From assembly GCA_021129895.1 (NCBI GenBank), contig JAJOKL010000044.1:1-17109 (forward strand): DNA of 17,109 nucleotides, in the 5' to 3' direction. Shown here piece by piece: positions 1 through 7,520 of the stretch; positions within the stretch are counted from its first letter, which is position 1; each line of letters starts with the position of its first letter. The notes under the pieces are model-generated. The model saw only the letters and a list, made by a program, of their open reading frames with translations, searched no databases and had not been told where the DNA came from. The stretch is from Candidatus Bipolaricaulota bacterium. GTDB taxonomy: Bacteria; Bipolaricaulota; Bipolaricaulia; Bipolaricaulales; Bipolaricaulaceae. Position numbers and translations under genes: made by a program.

Positions 1-63
1 CTCGGCAGCCACCAAGGTACCGGCCACCAGCAACAGCGCTACCGCCAGAATCACCTTTTTCAT
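1..63 (-). CDS. Substrate-binding protein of the ABC importer, N-terminal 21 residues only
   Basis: Only the signal peptide lies inside the window: MKKVILAVALLLVAGTLVAAE, a short basic N-terminus followed by a hydrophobic stretch and an A-x-A-like cleavage region. An AGGAGG ribosome binding site sits at about 69-74, 6 nt before the ATG, which fixes the start. The gene follows, after a 74-nt gap, two permeases and an ATPase of the BMP (basic membrane protein) nucleoside-importer class on the same strand, so the missing part is most likely the periplasmic BMP-family binding protein. The usual lipobox cysteine is not seen in the visible residues, so it would be a free periplasmic protein rather than a lipoprotein. 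The assignment to BMP rests on context alone; that it is an exported protein is seen directly. Confidence 0.7.
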   Translation of the reverse strand, partial: MKKVILAVALLLVAGTLVAAE

Positions 64-137
64 TTAACCCTCCTTTTAATTTACTGCCTTAGGGATTTCA
101 GACTTGGACTCTTCCTGCCCCCAGCTCTCACCCCCTT

Positions 138-1061
138 TCACTTCTCTCCCCGGGTATAAGGGATCCCCAGTGCCCCGGGGGCGAGTTGCCTGGCCCCTCT
201 TAGCCCGGCTATGGCCAACACCAGTATAGCGAACGCGTAGGGCATGAGCTTGAGGAACTCAGGGGGAAACCATCCTTGTAGACGATACGCCAGGTGATAA
301 AGCCCGGAGAACAAGAGTACTCCGCCCACCGCCCGCAAGGGATTCCAAGCGGCGAAGATGGTTAGAGCAATCACCACCCAGCCCATCCCAGCGGTCATTC
401 CCTCTGTCCAGGCCGGTCGATATTCCACGGACAGAAACCCGCCCGCCACCCCGGCCAATACCCCCCCGAAGGCCACGCACAGATAGCGGACCAGAAACAC
501 GTTTACCCCCAACGCATCTGCAGTGGCAGGGGACTCCCCCACCGAGCGGATGGAAATCCCCCACCGGGACTTGTAGAGCACGAGCCATAGGACCACCGCC
601 AAAAATATGCCGATGTAGGTGAGGTAGGACTGCCTTTGGAACAGGGCAGGGCCCAATACCGGGATCTGCGCCAACCCGGGCACGGTGAGCTTGGGCAAGG
701 GGTTGTCCAAAGGTACGCCCACCCAGCGGGCTCCCAGAAGCCCGGACAGTCCCAGGCCGAAGATGGTCAGGGCGAGGCCGGACACGTATTGGTTGGCCCG
801 TAGGGTCACGGTGAACAGGGCGTGGACCAGGGCTGCCATCCCCCCCACCACCCCCCCTGTCAGGATGCCCAGCCAGGGGTTTCCAGTGAACTGGGCCGCG
901 GTGAAGGCGGAGACCGCCCCCAAGATCATCATCCCCTCCACCCCCAGGTTCACCACCCCGGCGCGCTCGGCGTAGATCTCCCCCAGGGTGCCCCACAGGA
1001 GAGGCGTTCCGTGGGCAAGTGCTCTGTTCAAGGTGCTTATGACCCAACTTTCCCAGTTCAT
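138..1061 (-). CDS. BMP-type nucleoside/purine ABC transporter, permease (NupQ/YufQ-like)
   Basis: A 307-residue inner-membrane permease of the branched-chain amino acid/nucleoside permease family (BPD_transp_2). It has eight to ten hydrophobic segments, and residues about 23-45 (around EIYAERAGVVNLGVEGMM) match the hallmark 'GE...SER.GV.NLG.EGMM' motif of the second permease in BMP importers. The reading frame stays open far upstream, but the start at 1061 is chosen because it forms an ATGA overlap with the stop of the preceding permease (1058-1061) and gives the family N-terminus. It should heterodimerise with the 1058-2143 product to form the channel energised by the ATPase. Exact substrate (guanosine, other nucleosides, purine bases) cannot be read from sequence; the neighbouring molybdenum hydroxylase favours a purine. 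Confidence 0.9.
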   Translation of the reverse strand: MNWESWVISTLNRALAHGTPLLWGTLGEIYAERAGVVNLGVEGMMILGAVSAFTAAQFTGNPWLGILTGGVVGGMAALVHALFTVTLRANQYVSGLALTIFGLGLSGLLGARWVGVPLDNPLPKLTVPGLAQIPVLGPALFQRQSYLTYIGIFLAVVLWLVLYKSRWGISIRSVGESPATADALGVNVFLVRYLCVAFGGVLAGVAGGFLSVEYRPAWTEGMTAGMGWVVIALTIFAAWNPLRAVGGVLLFSGLYHLAYRLQGWFPPEFLKLMPYAFAILVLAIAGLRGARQLAPGALGIPYTRGEK

Positions 1062-2143
1062 CTTTCCCCCTTGGGCAGAAGCCGCACCCGCCAGTACATG
1101 AGCAGTTCTATTCCGATCAAGAAGGACAGAACGAGGCCACTGAATACCCCCACCACTTGGAACGGTATCTGTAGGGTGACCCTGATCACGTCCCCGGCGG
1201 CGAAGATGAACCCGAACAGGAGGGAGGTGATGATGGCCGCCAGGGGGCTTCCCCGGGCCAGCCAAGCCACGATGATGGCGGTGTACCCATAGCCTGACGA
1301 GATATGAAGCGGGCCCAACAGCTTGTGGTGGATCCCTGCCACCTCCCCCACCCCGGCCAGGCCGGCCAGCCCCCCCGAAAGGAGCATCACCACCAAGCTC
1401 ACCTTGAGGAAATCGATCCCTGCGTAACGGGCAGCGTCCGGAGACTCCCCGGCCACCCGCAGCTCGTAACCCAGTCGGGTGCGGGAGAGAAGCAAGGTCA
1501 TCAACAGGGCCGCCGCGACCCCTATAACCAATGTGGGCCAGTGCACCATGCTCCGCGGGATCAAGGGCAACCACGCGGCCCGGGGGAAGGTGTCGGTGTA
1601 GGCGAATCCCCGCATGGTGGGGCCCTTCCAGGGGCCGTGGATGAGCCACGCCACGATGTAGATCATGATGTAGTTCATCATCAGGGTGGAGATCACATCG
1701 TTCACCTGAAGCTTGACCTTGAGCAGGGCGGGGATCATCCCCCATACCGCCCCGGCCAGGAAACCCGCCCCGAACATGGTCGGCAGGAGCAGTGGGTCGG
1801 GGAGGCCGGAGAACAAGGCCACTCCGCTTGCCGCCACCGCTCCGGCCAGGAGCTGGCCCTCGGCCCCGATGTTCCAGAACTTGGACCGGAATGCCAGCAC
1901 CAACCCGACCCCACACAGGAGGAGCGGGATGGCGCGGCGCAGCATTTGCATCACCCCAAACCTGCTCCCCAGAGTTCCTCTGGCGATCATGACGTAGGCC
2001 CGGAGGGGATCCACCCCGTAGGCAAAGAAGATGATGGCCATCGCCCCCATGGCAGCTAGGATCGCCAACAGCGACACCCCAAGCACCACCAGCGGCGACG
2101 GAACGAGCCTCCGCTCCAGCAAAAACGGCCCCACCCGCTTCAT
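1058..2143 (-). CDS. BMP-type nucleoside/purine ABC transporter, permease (NupP/YufP-like)
   Basis: A 361-residue integral membrane protein with a short basic N-terminus (MKRVGPFLLERRL) and a first membrane helix at about 18-42. Residues about 68-100 carry 'RRAIPLLLCGVGLVLAFRS' followed by KFWNIGAEGQLLAG, the typical 'TPL.L.G...AFR...FNIGAEGQ' signature of the first permease of nucleoside BMP importers. Its start overlaps the ATPase stop as ATGA (2140-2143), and its own stop overlaps the next permease start, so the three genes are translationally coupled. Length is normal for the family (about 340-370 aa). It forms one half of the membrane channel. Confidence 0.9.
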   Translation of the reverse strand: MKRVGPFLLERRLVPSPLVVLGVSLLAILAAMGAMAIIFFAYGVDPLRAYVMIARGTLGSRFGVMQMLRRAIPLLLCGVGLVLAFRSKFWNIGAEGQLLAGAVAASGVALFSGLPDPLLLPTMFGAGFLAGAVWGMIPALLKVKLQVNDVISTLMMNYIMIYIVAWLIHGPWKGPTMRGFAYTDTFPRAAWLPLIPRSMVHWPTLVIGVAAALLMTLLLSRTRLGYELRVAGESPDAARYAGIDFLKVSLVVMLLSGGLAGLAGVGEVAGIHHKLLGPLHISSGYGYTAIIVAWLARGSPLAAIITSLLFGFIFAAGDVIRVTLQIPFQVVGVFSGLVLSFLIGIELLMYWRVRLLPKGER

Positions 2144-3705
2144 GGGTTCGGCACCCTCCTCCGCTCACCCGCCATCATCAGCCCGATCTCCTCTCGGGTG
2201 GCCACGGCGGCCGGCACCACCCCCATGATCTCCCCACCGAAAATGACCGCGATCCTGTCCGATAGGGTTATGATCTCCTCCAGGTCCTCCGACACCAGCA
2301 GTACCCCCACCCCGGCGTCCCGCTGCCGGATGAGGAGTTGCCGGATGAGCTCTGTGGCCCCCACATCTAGGCCGTAAGTGGGGTGGGCAGCGATCACCAG
2401 CCCCGGCTCGCCGGAGAGCTCCCGGGCGAGAATCAGCTTCTGGATGTTGCCCCCTGACAAGAGTTTGGCCGAGGTCCTGGGGGATGGGGTCATGATCTTG
2501 TATTCCTCGACACCCCGCTGGGCGAAACGGCGTACCTCACGCAGTTGCAGGAACGGCCCCCGGCAGAACGGCGGCCGGTGATGCTTTTTCAGAATCAGGT
2601 TATCCTCCACACTCATCCCGGGGACAATCCCCATGCGAATTCGCTCCTCCGGGATATGGGCAACGCCGGCCTCGGCGATCCGGCGGGGGGACCGGTTGGG
2701 GAGCTCTTGGCCCAAGATCCACACCTTCCCCCGTTGGGCCCGCCTGAGCCCGGTGAGTACCTCCACCAGTTCCCGCTGGCCGTTTCCGGCCACCCCGGCG
2801 ATGCCCAGGATCTCCCCCCGACACACGGTGAGCGAGACCCCCCGCAGGGCGGGCAGGGCCCGGTCGTTCAGGGCGTGGAGATCTTCCACGATCAGGGATT
2901 CCTCCCCAGGGCGGCATTCCCCTTTGGCGATGCGAAATACCACCTCCCGGCCGACCATCATCCGGGCCAGGGAAGCCTTGTCGGTCTCGGATACGGGCAG
3001 GGTACCCACCACCTTGCCTTGCCGCATCACCGTTACCCGGTCCGCCACCTCCATTACCTCTTGCAGCTTGTGGGTGATGAAGATGACGGCATGGCCTTCC
3101 TCCTTCATGCGCTCCAGCACCTTAAACAGCTCCAAGGTTTCCTGCGGGGTGAGGACGCTGGTGGGCTCATCCAGGATGAGGATCTCGGCTCCCCGGTACA
3201 GAGCCTTCAGGATCTCCACCCGCTGCTGTTCCCCGGCCGAGAGCTGCCACACCTTGGCCTTGGGGTCCACCGGCAGGTTATAGCGCTGGGACAGCTCGGT
3301 AAGGCCACGCTCCACCACCCGGGCCGGGCCGAAGAACGGGGTGCCGGCGAGGCCCAGGGCCACGTTCTCAGCCACGGTGTGGGGGTAGACCAGCTTGAAG
3401 TGTTGGTGGACCATGCCGATGCCGAGGGCGATGGCGTCCCTGGGGGAGCGGATGTGGGCTTCCTTTCCCCGGATGAAGATGCGGCCGGAGTCCGGGCGAC
3501 AGAGGCCGTACAGGATGTTCATCAGGGTGGTCTTCCCGGCCCCGTGTTCACCCAGCAGGGCGTGAACTTCCCCGGCCCGGACCTCGAAGGTGACGTGGTC
3601 GTTGGCGAGCACTCCGGGGAAGGATTTGACGATGTCCTGCATGAGCAGCATGGGCGGGGTCGTGGCGGGCGTGTGGGCGAGGTTTTCCCCGTTTGTACCG
3701 GCCAT
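2140..3705 (-). CDS. BMP-type nucleoside/purine ABC transporter, double ATPase subunit (NupO/YufO-like)
   Basis: A 521-residue protein with two fused nucleotide-binding domains, as in sugar and nucleoside importers. NBD1 has the Walker A GEHGAGKTT (residues 52-60, with His where Asn is usual), the signature LSAGEQQRVEILKAL and Walker B ILILDEPTSVL. NBD2 has the degenerate P-loop GVAGNGQRELVEVL, the signature LSGGNIQKLILAREL and AAHPTYGLDVGA in place of a canonical Walker B; a non-canonical second site is normal in this family. The open frame extends to 3801, but the start at 3705 is preferred because a perfect sigma-70 promoter lies at 3715-3743 with its -10 box only 9 nt upstream, so translation from further upstream would lie outside the transcript. 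No Shine-Dalgarno sequence is present, consistent with a leaderless mRNA. A start at Met19 or Met22 is a weaker alternative. Confidence 0.92.
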   Translation of the reverse strand: MAGTNGENLAHTPATTPPMLLMQDIVKSFPGVLANDHVTFEVRAGEVHALLGEHGAGKTTLMNILYGLCRPDSGRIFIRGKEAHIRSPRDAIALGIGMVHQHFKLVYPHTVAENVALGLAGTPFFGPARVVERGLTELSQRYNLPVDPKAKVWQLSAGEQQRVEILKALYRGAEILILDEPTSVLTPQETLELFKVLERMKEEGHAVIFITHKLQEVMEVADRVTVMRQGKVVGTLPVSETDKASLARMMVGREVVFRIAKGECRPGEESLIVEDLHALNDRALPALRGVSLTVCRGEILGIAGVAGNGQRELVEVLTGLRRAQRGKVWILGQELPNRSPRRIAEAGVAHIPEERIRMGIVPGMSVEDNLILKKHHRPPFCRGPFLQLREVRRFAQRGVEEYKIMTPSPRTSAKLLSGGNIQKLILARELSGEPGLVIAAHPTYGLDVGATELIRQLLIRQRDAGVGVLLVSEDLEEIITLSDRIAVIFGGEIMGVVPAAVATREEIGLMMAGERRRVPNP

Positions 3706-3714
3706 GTTGACGAT

Positions 3715-3743
3715 ATTATAGGCTGGAGGGATCAGGCTGTCAA
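3715..3743 (-). promoter_or_regulatory. Sigma-70 promoter of the ABC importer operon, leaderless
   Basis: Read on the minus strand: TTGACA (3738-3743), a 17-nt spacer, then TATAAT (3715-3720), a perfect consensus. The expected transcription start falls at about 3706-3709, that is 1-4 nt before the ATG at 3705. No ribosome binding site can fit, so the mRNA should be leaderless. Confidence 0.85.
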
Positions 3744-3744
3744 G

Positions 3745-3773
3745 TTGTCTTACAGGCTGGGCTGTGATATAGT
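3745..3773 (+). promoter_or_regulatory. Sigma-70 promoter of the molybdenum hydroxylase operon, leaderless
   Basis: TTGTCT (3745-3750), a 17-nt spacer, then TATAGT (3768-3773) preceded by TGA, which gives an extended -10. The start codon at 3782 lies 8 nt after the -10 box, so the transcript should begin at or within a few bases of the ATG. The -35 box is separated by a single base from the -35 box of the divergent importer promoter, so polymerases on the two promoters would compete, and one bound regulator could control both. Confidence 0.75.
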
Positions 3774-3781
3774 GCGCCAGC

Positions 3782-4642
3782 ATGCGTCTACAGGGGATCA
3801 AGCGGTTCCACTACGCTCGCGACGTGGAGGAAGCCCTGTCCCTACTCTCCGCTTACGCCGGGCGGGGGGCGCTCTTGGCCGGGGGCCTGGACCTGGCCCG
3901 CTCCCCCAGAAGTGACCTGGAGGGCCTGATCGACATCACCGGGCTGGGCCTGTCTTACGTGCGGGAGGAGGGCGGGGGGCTCAGGATCGGAGCCACCACC
4001 ACCCTCACCGAGCTCCTGGAGAGCCCCGCTGCTCGCCGCTACCTGAACGGCTTTTTGCCGGAGGTGCTGCACCGGGTGGCGGCCCTGCCCCTGCGGAACC
4101 AGGCCACCCTGGGCGGGGCGGTGGTGTCCGCCCACCCCTGGGCCGATATCCCCACTGTTCTCGTGGCGCTGGGAGCGGAGGCCCGCTGGACGGACGAGTC
4201 CGGGGAACACAAGGCCCCAGTGGAGGAGCTGTGGCGGAAGCCTTTCCGAAAGATCTTCCGCCAGGCGGTGCTCACCGAGATCTACCTTCCCCCGTGGGAC
4301 GGAGGCTTTGCCTTCGAGCGACTCACCCGCTCTGCTTACGACGTGGCCCTCCTCAACTGCGCCTGCGGTCTGGGGATCGAGGAGGGGAAGATCGCCTGGG
4401 CCCAGGTGGCCCTGGGCGCCACCCCGCATCGGGGCCGGCGCCTGGCCTGGCTGGAGGAGGCCCTGGTGGGAAAGAGTCCGGATGAGGTCCTGTGGGCGTG
4501 GGTGCGGGATGAGGTGAGGGGCAAGGCCGAGGTAAGGACTGACCGCCGGGCGAGTGGGGACTGGCGGCGGGCCGTGGCCGGAACACTGGTGGCCCGGACC
4601 CTGGCTCAGGCAGCGGAAAAGGCCGTGACAGGTGATGGGTAA
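3782..4642 (+). CDS. Xanthine dehydrogenase-type molybdenum hydroxylase, FAD-binding subunit
   Basis: A 286-residue medium subunit (XdhB/CoxM family) that passes electrons from the iron-sulfur subunit to FAD and on to NAD+ or another acceptor. The FAD pyrophosphate loops are visible: AGGLDL (33-38, usual form AGGTDL) and LRNQATLGGAVV (104-115, usual form RN.ATLGGN). Replacement of the usual Asn by Ala in the second loop is a mild departure. The C-terminal CO-dehydrogenase-flavoprotein-like domain follows (about 175-280). The start is the first codon after the promoter at 3745-3773; there is no Shine-Dalgarno sequence. It is the first gene of a tight three-gene operon: FAD, 2Fe-2S, Mo. Confidence 0.93.
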   Translation: MRLQGIKRFHYARDVEEALSLLSAYAGRGALLAGGLDLARSPRSDLEGLIDITGLGLSYVREEGGGLRIGATTTLTELLESPAARRYLNGFLPEVLHRVAALPLRNQATLGGAVVSAHPWADIPTVLVALGAEARWTDESGEHKAPVEELWRKPFRKIFRQAVLTEIYLPPWDGGFAFERLTRSAYDVALLNCACGLGIEEGKIAWAQVALGATPHRGRRLAWLEEALVGKSPDEVLWAWVRDEVRGKAEVRTDRRASGDWRRAVAGTLVARTLAQAAEKAVTGDG

Positions 4643-5129
4643 CGAGACCACGGTGATGAAGATTTACTTTGAGCTCAACGGAGAGACGCGCTACGAAGAG
4701 ATGGAGTCGGGGGAGTCGCTCCTTTCGCTCCTCCGGCGGCTGGGGATGAAGTCGGTGAAGTCCGGCTGCGACACCGGCGACTGTGGGGTGTGCACTGTGC
4801 TGGTGAACGGCCGGGCGGTGCGTTCCTGTACCACCTTCGCCGCCCAGGTGCGGGGGAAGCAGGTCACCACCGTGGAGGGGCTGGGGGACGTGGACGATCC
4901 CCATCCCCTGCAGGAGGCGTTCGTGGAGGCAGGGGCCGTGCAGTGTGGCTTCTGCACCCCGGGGATGATCCTGGTGGCCTATGAGCTCCTCCAGCGGAAC
5001 GATGCCCCCACTCCGGAGGGGGTGCGGGCGTGGCTGTCCGGGAACCTGTGCCGCTGCACCGGTTACGTGAAGATCGTGGACGCCGTGCTCCTCGCCGCCC
5101 GTTGGAAGAGGGAGGGGAGATGGCGCTAA
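4635..5129 (+). CDS. Xanthine dehydrogenase-type molybdenum hydroxylase, 2Fe-2S subunit
   Basis: A 164-residue small subunit with two 2Fe-2S centres. The N-terminal plant-ferredoxin-type cluster is ligated by C45, C50, C53 and C65 (C-x4-C-x2-C-x11-C). The C-terminal all-helical domain carries QCGFC (C104, C107) and LCRCTGY (C139, C141). All eight ligands are present, so it should transfer electrons from the molybdenum site to FAD. The start is uncertain: GTG 4632, ATG 4635 (chosen; GGAAAAGG at 4615-4622 could serve as ribosome binding site) or ATG 4656, which would begin at MKIYFELNGE, the typical family N-terminus. The first two overlap the stop of the FAD subunit; the stop codon overlaps the next gene by 10 nt. 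Confidence 0.93.
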   Translation: MGNETTVMKIYFELNGETRYEEMESGESLLSLLRRLGMKSVKSGCDTGDCGVCTVLVNGRAVRSCTTFAAQVRGKQVTTVEGLGDVDDPHPLQEAFVEAGAVQCGFCTPGMILVAYELLQRNDAPTPEGVRAWLSGNLCRCTGYVKIVDAVLLAARWKREGRWR

Positions 5130-7438
5130 AGGGGAAGGCGGTGGGGGTGAATGTGCGCAAGGTGGACGGCCTGGCCCTGGCCGCCGGCCGGCCCAAGTTC
5201 ACCCTGGACATGGATGTGCCCGGGGCGCTCATTGGAAAGATACTGCGCTCCCCCCATGCCCACGCTGAGATCATCGGGATCGACACCTCCCGGGCCGAGG
5301 CCGTGCCGGGGGTGGCCTGCATCCTCCATCACGGAAACGTGGAGAGGATCCCCTATACCACCGCCGGCCAGGGCTGGCCCGAGCCCTCCCCCTACGACAA
5401 CTTCCTGTTCGACCGCAAGGTGAGGTTCGTGGGAGACCGGGTGGCGGCGGTGGCCGCGGAGACCGAAGCGGCGGCCGAGGAGGCCCTCAGGCTGATCGAG
5501 GTGGAGTACAAGGTGCTCCCGGCCGTGCTGTCGCCGGAGGAAGCGCTGGCCGAAGGCGCCCCGGTGATCCACGACGAAGAGGACGCCGAGGGCATCCACG
5601 ACGCCCAACATAACGTCGCGGCGGCGGTGGACATCCCGGTGGGGGATATCGAGAAAGGCTTTTCAGAATCCGACGTGATCGTGGAGGCCACTTGCGAGAT
5701 CCCCTACTCCCAGCACACCGCCCTGGAGCCCCACTGCGTGATCGCCTACTTCGACGAGGACGGGCGGCTGGTGCTGCGCACCTCCACCCAGGTACCGTTC
5801 CACGTGCGGCGGATCGTGGCCCGGGTGGTGGGCCTGCCTCTGGAGCGGATCCGGGTGGTGAAGCCCAGGATCGGCGGGGGGTTCGGCTCCAAGCAGGAGG
5901 TGATCCTGGAGCCGGTGGCGGCGGCGCTGGCCCTACGGACCGGCCGGCCGGTGCGGATGGCCCTGGACCGGGCCGAGGTGTTCACCTCAAGCCGCACCCG
6001 CCACCCCATGCGGGTGCGGGTGAAGCTGGGGGCGAAGGCGGACGGGCGGCTTCACGCCATCGAGATGGAGGCGCTTTCCAACACCGGGGCCTATGGAGCC
6101 CACTCCCTAACCGTGCTCTCCAACACCGGTTCCAAGACCTTGCCCCTCTACAACAAGGCGCCGCACCTGTGGTTCCACGGCCAGGCGGTGTACACAAACC
6201 TGCCGGTGGCCGGGGCCTACCGGGGGTACGGGGCCACCCAGGGCTACTTCGCCCTGGAGGTGGCCATGGACATGCTGGCCGAAAGGCTGGGTATGGACCC
6301 CGTCGAGCTTCGCTTGAAAAACCACATCCGCACCGGGGAGACCTCCCCCATCTTCGAGAAGATCGGCGAGGGCCGGGAGGGAAAGCCCCAGATCGTCAGG
6401 TCCTGCGCCCTGGAGGAGTGCCTCCGGGTGGGCGCCGAGAAGATCGGGTGGGCGGAAAAGCGGGGGGAGAAACGCCGGAAGGGCCGGTGGGCCTATGGGG
6501 TGGGGATGGCCTGCTCCATGCAGGGCTCGGGGATCACCGGGATCGACATGGCCGCCGCCACCATCATGATGAACGAGAATGGCTCGTTCCGCCTGCTGGT
6601 GGGGGCCACCGACATCGGCACGGGTTCTGATACCATTCTGGCCCAGCTCGCCGCCGAGATCCTGGGGGTGCCGGTGGAGCGGATCTCCGTCTATTCCTCC
6701 GACACCGACTTCACCCCGTTCGACACCGGGGCCTATGCCTCCAGCACCACCTACGTGTCGGGGATGGCGGTGGTAAAGGCGGCCCAGGAGGTACACGAGA
6801 AGATCCTGGAGGTGGCCGCTGGAATGCTGGAGGAGCCCGCCCAGGACCTGGAGCTCTCCGAGGGGCGGGTGGTGAGCAAGGCGACCGGGAAGTCCGTGAC
6901 CCTGTCCGAGGTGGGCCACCGGGCCACCTACGTGGTGGACCAGCAGCACATCATCGCCTCCGCCTCGTTCGTTCCGCCGGAGTCCCCGCCGCCGTTTGCT
7001 GCCTTCTTCTGCGAGGTGGCGGTGGACACCGAGACCGGCCTGGTGCGGGTGGAGAGATTTGTGGCCGCGGCCGACTGCGGGGTACCTATCCACCCCAGGC
7101 TCGCCGAGGGCCAGCTGGAGGGGGCGGTGGTCCAAGGGATTGGCCACGCCCTCACCGAGGAGCTTCTGTTTTTCCCCAAAGGCCGGTGTGTCAACGCTAA
7201 CCTGTTCGACTACAAGATCCCCTCGGCACTGGACGTGCCCGACATAGAAGTGGTGCTGGTGGACTCCCAGGAGCCCACCGGCCCGTTGGGGGCAAAGTCC
7301 ATCGCTGAGGTGGGGATAAACGGGCCCCTGCCCGCCATCGCAAACGCCATCTACGACGCAGTAGGGGTGAGGCTGTGTCGGGCTCCGTTCACCCCCGCCC
7401 GGGTGCTGGCCGCCCTGGTTGAGAGGAAGGAGCGTTAG
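5120..7438 (+). CDS. Xanthine dehydrogenase-type molybdenum hydroxylase, molybdopterin-binding large subunit
   Basis: A 772-residue catalytic subunit. It has an aldehyde oxidase/xanthine dehydrogenase a/b hammerhead domain (about 15-130) and then the molybdopterin-binding domain. Cofactor motifs are GGGFGSK (252-258) and AYRGYGA (366-372); the conserved base-catalyst glutamate is E730 in GAKSIAEVGINGP. The start at 5120 is preceded by GGGAGGGGAG and overlaps the 2Fe-2S gene; a longer in-frame reading from 5030 encodes only out-of-frame Arg/Pro-rich sequence and is discarded. Substrate cannot be fixed by eye. Hypoxanthine or xanthine hydroxylation is favoured by the divergent nucleoside/purine importer, but nicotinate-type or aldehyde substrates remain possible. 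Molybdenum-cofactor insertion and maturation genes are absent from the window. Confidence 0.93.
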   Translation: MALKGKAVGVNVRKVDGLALAAGRPKFTLDMDVPGALIGKILRSPHAHAEIIGIDTSRAEAVPGVACILHHGNVERIPYTTAGQGWPEPSPYDNFLFDRKVRFVGDRVAAVAAETEAAAEEALRLIEVEYKVLPAVLSPEEALAEGAPVIHDEEDAEGIHDAQHNVAAAVDIPVGDIEKGFSESDVIVEATCEIPYSQHTALEPHCVIAYFDEDGRLVLRTSTQVPFHVRRIVARVVGLPLERIRVVKPRIGGGFGSKQEVILEPVAAALALRTGRPVRMALDRAEVFTSSRTRHPMRVRVKLGAKADGRLHAIEMEALSNTGAYGAHSLTVLSNTGSKTLPLYNKAPHLWFHGQAVYTNLPVAGAYRGYGATQGYFALEVAMDMLAERLGMDPVELRLKNHIRTGETSPIFEKIGEGREGKPQIVRSCALEECLRVGAEKIGWAEKRGEKRRKGRWAYGVGMACSMQGSGITGIDMAAATIMMNENGSFRLLVGATDIGTGSDTILAQLAAEILGVPVERISVYSSDTDFTPFDTGAYASSTTYVSGMAVVKAAQEVHEKILEVAAGMLEEPAQDLELSEGRVVSKATGKSVTLSEVGHRATYVVDQQHIIASASFVPPESPPPFAAFFCEVAVDTETGLVRVERFVAAADCGVPIHPRLAEGQLEGAVVQGIGHALTEELLFFPKGRCVNANLFDYKIPSALDVPDIEVVLVDSQEPTGPLGAKSIAEVGINGPLPAIANAIYDAVGVRLCRAPFTPARVLAALVERKER

Positions 7439-7507
7439 AGCTCCGGGCCCTGCCGGGCGCCTGGTTGGCTTTGAGAGATCTCCCCAGGCATCTTTTCCCG
7501 TAGCTCT

Positions 7508-7513
7508 TATACT
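7508..7513 (+). promoter_or_regulatory. Probable -10 box of the pseudouridine synthase gene
   Basis: TATACT ends 7 nt before the ATG at 7521. No good -35 hexamer is found at 16-18 nt spacing and no Shine-Dalgarno sequence precedes the start, so the call rests on position and on the same arrangement at three other starts in the window. Confidence 0.5.
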
Positions 7514-7520
7514 CCCCTGG

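Noticed and set aside
1062..2168. N-terminal extension of the second permease (frame open to 2168)
   Set aside because: The extra residues are Gly/Arg/Pro-rich antisense-like sequence overlapping the first permease in another frame; the ATGA overlap and family N-terminus place the start at 1061.
3706..3801. Upstream 32-codon extension of the ATPase gene
   Set aside because: It would span the consensus promoter and overlap the divergent FAD-subunit gene; no ribosome binding site or family similarity supports it.
2545..3915. Long plus-strand open frame (456 codons) opposite the ABC ATPase
   Set aside because: It is antisense to a gene with complete ATPase motifs; its product is His/Gly/Pro-rich without domains, as expected from a shadow frame in GC-rich DNA.
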